DNA of 64,000 bases. Source: Amphiduros pacificus. Its lineage: Eukaryota; Annelida; Polychaeta; Phyllodocida; Hesionidae. The position numbers and the translations under genes were made by a program. This document shows positions 59,404-64,000 of this stretch, one piece after another. The DNA is taken from the NCBI GenBank assembly GCA_949316495.1, contig OX439012.1, positions 24,338,666 through 24,402,665 of the forward strand, given 5' to 3'. Within the stretch, counting starts at the first letter, position 1. Every line of letters begins with the position of its first letter. The notes under the pieces are model-generated. The model saw nothing but the letters and a program-made list of their open reading frames with translations. It ran no database searches and was not told the origin of the DNA.

Positions 59404-62004
59404 CTATCTGATAGCCTCCCATGGGCGCCACATGTTGTCAGAAAACAGAACTAAATTATTCTCGTTCTCCATGGGAATCACAGGTGGTAAATTTTCTTCA
59501 TTTTTCTTCTCTGGCCTTATTGAAGGATCAAGATTATTTTGACAATTATCTTTGACTACTTTTTCTTTTTGTCTGATATTATATGAATCAGCAGATAGTC
59601 TGTCGGACAAAGCTGTGTTTTCGCATTGTTCAGAGGGTTTGTCCTCCATATATAATGTCCTGGGAACATAGGTGGCGCTGGGTTGATTTTTTGTTTGTGC
59701 ACCAGGTGGTGTTACAATCCAAGATGGCGCCAAATCAGCCATATGTGATAAATGAGACACCAGCCTGTTTCTTGCAGAATGTGTCACGTGATATGTGGAT
59801 GTGGAGCTGGAATTCATAAACTGGTCCACATGATTCACACAATCCTCATATCCACTCCTGTAGTGTGACATGATATCTCTGCGCATGCTCACATCTCCTG
59901 AAACAAAATTAGCAACATTTATCAAACTAAATTCGATATGTTTTTTTACTATGTTAGGAAAACATTGAGAATGACGATCTTGCAGAAAGGAATTGAGACT
60001 CTCACATCTGAAATTGTTCAGAGGATAGACATATGAGGGGGAATAATTATTTTCAAGCTTGTCGAAGTCAATTTTAGAGGGTGATAGGCAACCATGAAAA
60101 ATATTTGGTGTCACTTTACTAGACACATCAAAATTGTACAATCTACCCAAAGCATTTCTTTCTTTTTTGGGGGGAGGGGCGGGGGCAGATCTTGAGGTGC
60201 ACAACTAACAACAATTATAAGTCACAACATGACTTCAGGCCAACAAACAACCCATTCCATATAGGTGCTTTTGATATTTATATAATTGCAAGACGCTCAA
60301 CCCGATTACTTTACTTTTTATCTGTTATTGGGCAAAACATAAAAACATAAACCTTCTTCCCAATAGGTCTTAATTTAACATCGGTAACATAGGAAATCAA
60401 TAACTTGTCATCATTTTTCCACCTTAAACGTTTCTACAGTAAGATAATTAATGGACCTTATCAACTATATAACTACTGAATCATTAAAACAGAGGAAAAT
60501 CTAATCGAATATTGTAGAAAAGAATCATCGAAGCACCACTTTAAGGATTCACCTGTTTTGACTTGCAGTGTCTCAACCTTATCAACCACATTATTGAAGA
60601 CCTTCCACTATCTGCCACAAGATGGCGTTTTTGCATATAATATGGAATTGAAAGGGTGAAAAGTGAGTTGAAGAGTGTGACAGAGTATGTACTTTGCTCA
60701 GGAAATCTCACTTTGCGTTTACGAATTTTGTGATACTAATTAATGAAACATTTGCAAAACTTGGTTTGTTAAGTTAACAACTTTCAAGTTGAATAAGATA
60801 ATTTTCCAATCAACTAATTTGAGATTTGCTCATCATTAACTCGATATCACTGATGCGATACAGTGTGATGTAATAGTTCTCACTAGATGTCACCACTGTA
60901 AACTTTTTCAGGGAAAGTCATTGAGAAACTTGAACTTTGTTTTTGAGGTCACACTTTGGTTTTGAGATCACACTTTGTCCTAATTAATCTTTTAATCTAT
61001 CTCATATTTGTGTCCACATATTTGTGTTCTTTTTTCTGATCCTTACCTATTTTCATGGTCCTATCCACTTGAAGCTTGTGTAGATATTTCACAGTCAAAT
61101 CCAAGATGTCGGCTTTCTCCATCTTATCATATTTTGTTGGCTGCAAATTTAAAAGGTACAATGACATATTTTTCCCGTTTATTTCATTGTAAGACTATAT
61201 TTGTACACAAATCATAAAGTCATTTATCAATGATGTGTGTTTGCCATCTTATTCATATGCAATGACAAGAATAATTTTGCATGTTTTACTTATCAAAGAC
61301 AAATGTTTGATTTTAAAATCTTGTCCGGGTTCAATTAAGACAATATCAAAGGAATGATATGTTACAATATATGTCCACTTGGAAATGGCTTGGGAATTTC
61401 TGTATATTTTCTGTATTCACACTATTGCTGTATATTTTCTGTATTCACACTATTGCTGTATATTTTCTGTATTCACACTATTGCTGTATATTTTCTGTAT
61501 TCACACTATTGCTGTATATTTTCTGTATTCACACTATTGCTGTATATTTTCTGTATTCACACTATTGCTGTATATTTTCTGTATTCACACTATTGCTGTA
61601 TATTTTCTGTATTCACACTATTGCTGTATATTTTATATACTCACATCTTTGCTGAAGGCCTCCAGGGCCATTAACTTGAGCTGTTCCAGGGCATGATTGA
61701 TTCGATTCCGTCTCCTTTTCTCAACCATATGCTTTTTGAACTGATAATAAAAAAAATTACAAAAAATAAATAAAAGAAATAAAAAAACTTAACAAGAAGT
61801 TAAATACAACTATTACAAATTCACGACAAATGTTGAATACAACTATTACAAATTTATGACAAATGCTACATACAATATTGTAATATGATTTGGTTTTTAT
61901 CAGTTGATATTAGATCTAAAACACATCTTAGATATCAAAACAAACACTAGTGTGTTAATACTGCCCATCACACTTACCTTTCTCTCTGTGTGTTTGGTAT
62001 CCAT
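59404..62004 (-). CDS. HES/hairy-family bHLH-Orange transcriptional repressor
   Basis: Four exons, 62,004-61,978, 61,740-61,645, 61,140-61,047 and 59,897-59,404, join through GT-AG introns (phases 0, 0, 1) to 236 aa. Residues 10-65 are a bHLH: basic VEKRRRNRIN (E16 for E-box reading), helix 1 HALEQLKLMALEAF, and helix 2 KMEKADILDLTVKYLHKLQ. An Orange domain follows (about 80-125: YRSGYEDCVNHVDQF, ARNRLVSHLSHM). The C-terminus WRPWEAIR holds the WRPW tetrapeptide that recruits Groucho/TLE. HES proteins are nuclear repressors, often Notch targets. The Pro that marks the HES basic region (KPxMEKRRR) is His13 here, so DNA preference may differ. Length is somewhat short for HES1 but usual for lineage-specific HES copies. 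Minus-strand AATAAA lies at 59,261-59,266, 138 bases past the stop. Confidence 0.93.
61405..61640. repeat. 28-bp minisatellite in HES intron 2, 8 copies plus the donor site
   Basis: Eight almost perfect units of CTATTGCTGTATATTTTCTG plus TATTCACA end exactly at the exon 2 donor. On the gene strand each reads CAGCAATAGTGTGAATACAG plus AAAATATA. The exon-intron junction itself reads CAGCAAAGATGTGAGTATAT plus AAAATATA, the same pattern. The array therefore appears to be an amplification of the junction, and each unit carries a weakened donor (GTGAAT for GTGAGT). Confidence 0.9.
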
Positions 62005-62325
62005 ATCTTTCAGTTTTATGATAGATTTTAGGAGTATATTGTCCAGTGAATCTCCTTTATTTATTTCTAATATTTTGAAATATATATGCAAATGAACTAA
62101 ACCGCTTCAAAGTGTGTCCCCCAGTTCTTGCTTGTGTTACCGTCTTCTACGTAGTTTGCCTCAGTTCCAGATTTTGCTCTTCAAGCTAAGTTTGGGTGAA
62201 ACAGGCATCTCCTATGTAGATGGCAATATCTTCTCAACTGTCAGCCATGGCAGGAAATGATAGTGATAAACCACACCATATCAAAGAAAGAAGTTGGGCA
62301 GTGGATCCCAAAGCATATTCTGGAA

Positions 62326-62530
62326 TGAATTCCAGAGTGGATTTCTGGAGTATATTCCAGAGTGGATTCCAGAGTGGATCCTGGAGTGGATTCCGGAGTG
62401 GATCCTGGAGTGGATCCTGGAGTGGATTATGGAGTGGATTCCGGAGTGGGTTCCAGAGTTGGTTCTGGAGTGGATTCCGGAGTGGGTTCCAGAGTTGGTT
62501 CTGGAGTGGATTCCGGAGTGGGTTCCAGAA
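62326..62530. repeat. 12-bp/36-bp tandem repeat upstream of HES
   Basis: Units of GGAGTGGATTCC and GGATCCTGGAGT, with a higher order of about 36 bp (GGAGTGGGTTCCAGAGTTGG and onwards) in the right half. Open frames in all phases are by-products. It lies 320-525 bp upstream of the HES start codon. Confidence 0.85.
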
Positions 62531-62664
62531 CAGTCGACTTCCAAGTGGACAGCGTGAGCTCGCAGACACCGGACCCAGTGTAGCGTGGCTGCGCCGCTCG
62601 CTCTCGCTGTTGACAAGTCTTGTGTTCCTGTCTTCCTCACTATGAAAAACACTTTTGGGTATTT

Positions 62665-62672
62665 TTCTCACG
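62665..62672 (-). promoter_or_regulatory. Possible Su(H)/CSL site
   Basis: The minus strand reads CGTGAGAA, an exact match to the Su(H) consensus YGTGRGAA, about 0.66 kb upstream of the HES start codon and in the gene's orientation. Single 8-mers occur by chance, so weight is low. Confidence 0.25.
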
Positions 62673-63068
62673 GTCCAGTAGCCTTATTTAGGACTGAGTA
62701 TGGCCCTCTGGGGCACAGGGAAATCACACGGTCTCACACACATCAAAGCCATGCCGCCACTCTCAGGTAATTACCGACTGCAACCCCACCTAGTGGCACC
62801 TTCTAAAAGCCGGACAGGTCTAAACTTTGTGAATCGTGCACGTGTTCCACCGAATCAAATGTCTTGTGGATATCAAACAACATATAAAGACTGGAGAAAA
62901 CTCATTCATTGGTTGTGCACATCCCCAAATATGTTCTTGTGGGCATTTTAAACACAATTAAATGTCAGTACATGATGGCTCAAAGGTAAATATGTGAGAT
63001 TATATTTCAGAGCAAAATAGTACCATAAATGTTATTTCAATGGGAGATACCGTTATATCCAAATTGGA

Positions 63069-63248
63069 ATAGATTCATGATTTGAGTCGGGTACCAGACT
63101 ATGGATAGATTCATGATTTGAGTCGGGTACCAGACTATGGATAGATTCATGATTTGGCTCGGGTACCAGACTATGGATAGATTCATGATTTGGGTCGGGT
63201 ACCAGACTATGGATAGATTCATGATTTGGCTCGGGTACCAGACTATGG
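63069..63248. repeat. 36-bp minisatellite, 5 copies
   Basis: Five units of ATAGATTCATGATTTGRGTC plus GGGTACCAGACTATGG, differing only at GAG/GGC/GGG in the middle. Each unit holds a GGTACC palindrome. Confidence 0.95.
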
Positions 63249-63343
63249 ATGGATCGGGTCGAAGTTTTAGACGGTGTTGCCGCCTGTGACTCGCCCAGGC
63301 CTGACACCGGGCAGGACACGTGGGTCGCTCTCCCTGCACAGGT

Positions 63344-63351
63344 CGTGGGAA
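63344..63351 (+). promoter_or_regulatory. Possible Su(H)/CSL site near an E-box
   Basis: CGTGGGAA, the high-affinity form of the Su(H) consensus, lies about 1.35 kb upstream of the HES start. The palindromic E-box CACGTG lies 22 bases to its left (63,317-63,322). Plausible for a Notch-responsive HES gene but unproven. Confidence 0.3.
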
Positions 63352-63767
63352 ACACACAGTCCTCTCTGATAGGGAGGAAAAGGGGGCGGGGAAAACAAGC
63401 TCACCACACGGAAGTACATCGATAGACATCATATCTAACCCATGGAGGTTTTATTTTTTGGTCTCGTGGTTTATATATCAAACAGAATGGTAGGAATTAC
63501 ACACACTCTCCCTGTGGGAGGAGGTATGGATGTATAGGGAACAAACCAATAAACAACTTATAATCTTCCCGTGTGCTTGTTATTTGTCTATCTTTTTAAT
63601 TGTTTATCTGAGGGTCATTGGGCCCTCCAGCGGGGTGTACATTGTAGATGAGGGATGTACTGTGGAAATCTTGATAAAATTTCCCCTTTCCCCTCCCTTA
63701 AACTTAAACTGAGTAGTCATTTGTAACTAATGTTTCGTCAAAAGCCACTTGGTTGCCATGTAGGGAG

Positions 63768-63890
63768 GGGGCATTGTTCTCTGGGATCACAGTAGACCCC
63801 CCCTGAGATATGATCATTGTTCTCCTGGATCGCAGTAGACCCCCCCCCCCCTCCCCCCTGAGATATGATCATTGTCCTCCTGGGTCGCAA
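63768..63890. repeat. Degenerate tandem repeat, about 50 bp, 3 units
   Basis: Units share ATCATTGTTCTCCTGGATCG, CAGTAGACCCCCCC and TGAGATATG, with differing C-run lengths. Confidence 0.85.
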
Positions 63891-64000
63891 GGATTGAAAG
63901 CTGCCATAAGGGCAATGTGTGATGCCCCCTGTCGGAGACTGTCGTCATAGCATTGGCCTTATCTGTCACATCATAAAACACACTAGCTTCATGAACTTTC

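Larger units (their letters stand above)
62531..64000. other. HES upstream region, no further gene
   Basis: A mixed region with a GC-rich patch at 62,540-62,640, the 36-bp array at 63,069-63,248, a second GC-rich patch at 63,250-63,420 and C/G homopolymers near the end. No exon could be supported. The HES transcription start is not identifiable by sequence. Confidence 0.4.

Noticed and set aside
59898-60204. Longer N-terminal extension of the last HES exon
   Set aside because: Sequence above 59,897 is intron: a TTTTGTTTCAG acceptor joins in phase to the upstream exon and restores a continuous HES protein.
61359-61696. Three overlapping plus-strand frames rich in Tyr/Phe/Leu/Cys
   Set aside because: All are phases of the 28-bp intronic minisatellite of the HES gene.
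62220-62671. Trp/Ser/Gly-rich or Asn/Pro/Leu-rich frames in all phases
   Set aside because: By-products of the 12/36-bp tandem repeat, with no matching splice or start signals.

Overview
This is an AT-rich metazoan nuclear window with spliced genes, GT-AG introns, tRNA-derived SINEs, four or five decayed LINE lineages, short TTAA-type DNA elements and many minisatellites. The mix of a HES-type bHLH gene ending in WRPW, a FMRFamide-receptor-like class A GPCR and this repeat load suggests a lophotrochozoan, most likely a mollusc. That assignment is an inference, since no species-diagnostic gene is present. I saw no rRNA, no intact tRNA gene, no CRISPR array and no retrovirus-like element.

Three host protein genes can be modelled. 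(1) A minus-strand gene at 3.6-6.6 kb encodes a secreted Gly-Gly-Pro repeat protein of about 800 aa. It has a signal-peptide exon and a huge repeat exon, and its last repeats and original C-terminus now lie past a stop. (2) A plus-strand two-exon class A GPCR of 353 aa lies at 24.2-26.6 kb. (3) A minus-strand four-exon HES/hairy-type transcriptional repressor of 236 aa lies at 59.4-62.0 kb. A second GPCR copy at 46.7-48.8 kb has lost its 5' end and frame and is a pseudogene.

Much of the rest is duplicated and inserted sequence. About 18.6-26.6 kb and 44.8-48.9 kb are two copies of one ancestral segment containing the GPCR. Because each copy received different insertions, each supplies the empty site for insertions in the other: a 1.2-kb TTAA element and a SINE in copy A, two unknown inserts in copy B. 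A smaller duplicated block links 14.8-15.7 kb with 55.4-56.2 kb and shows an empty site for a third SINE. Four copies of a 1.2-kb non-autonomous TTAA element occur, one of them inside the reverse transcriptase of an almost full-length LINE at 33.9-40.1 kb. SINE family A (about 320 bp) has about eight copies, one of which is part of a 504-bp dimer with matching target duplications. In one copy of SINE family B, a 68-bp internal block has been amplified eight times.

The host genes show no shared pathway. The most unusual items are the GGP-repeat protein with its homogenised 159-bp coding units, the minisatellite in HES intron 1's downstream neighbour (intron 2) that looks copied from the exon 2 splice donor, and the GPCR duplication, whose exons are far better preserved than its intron and flanks.
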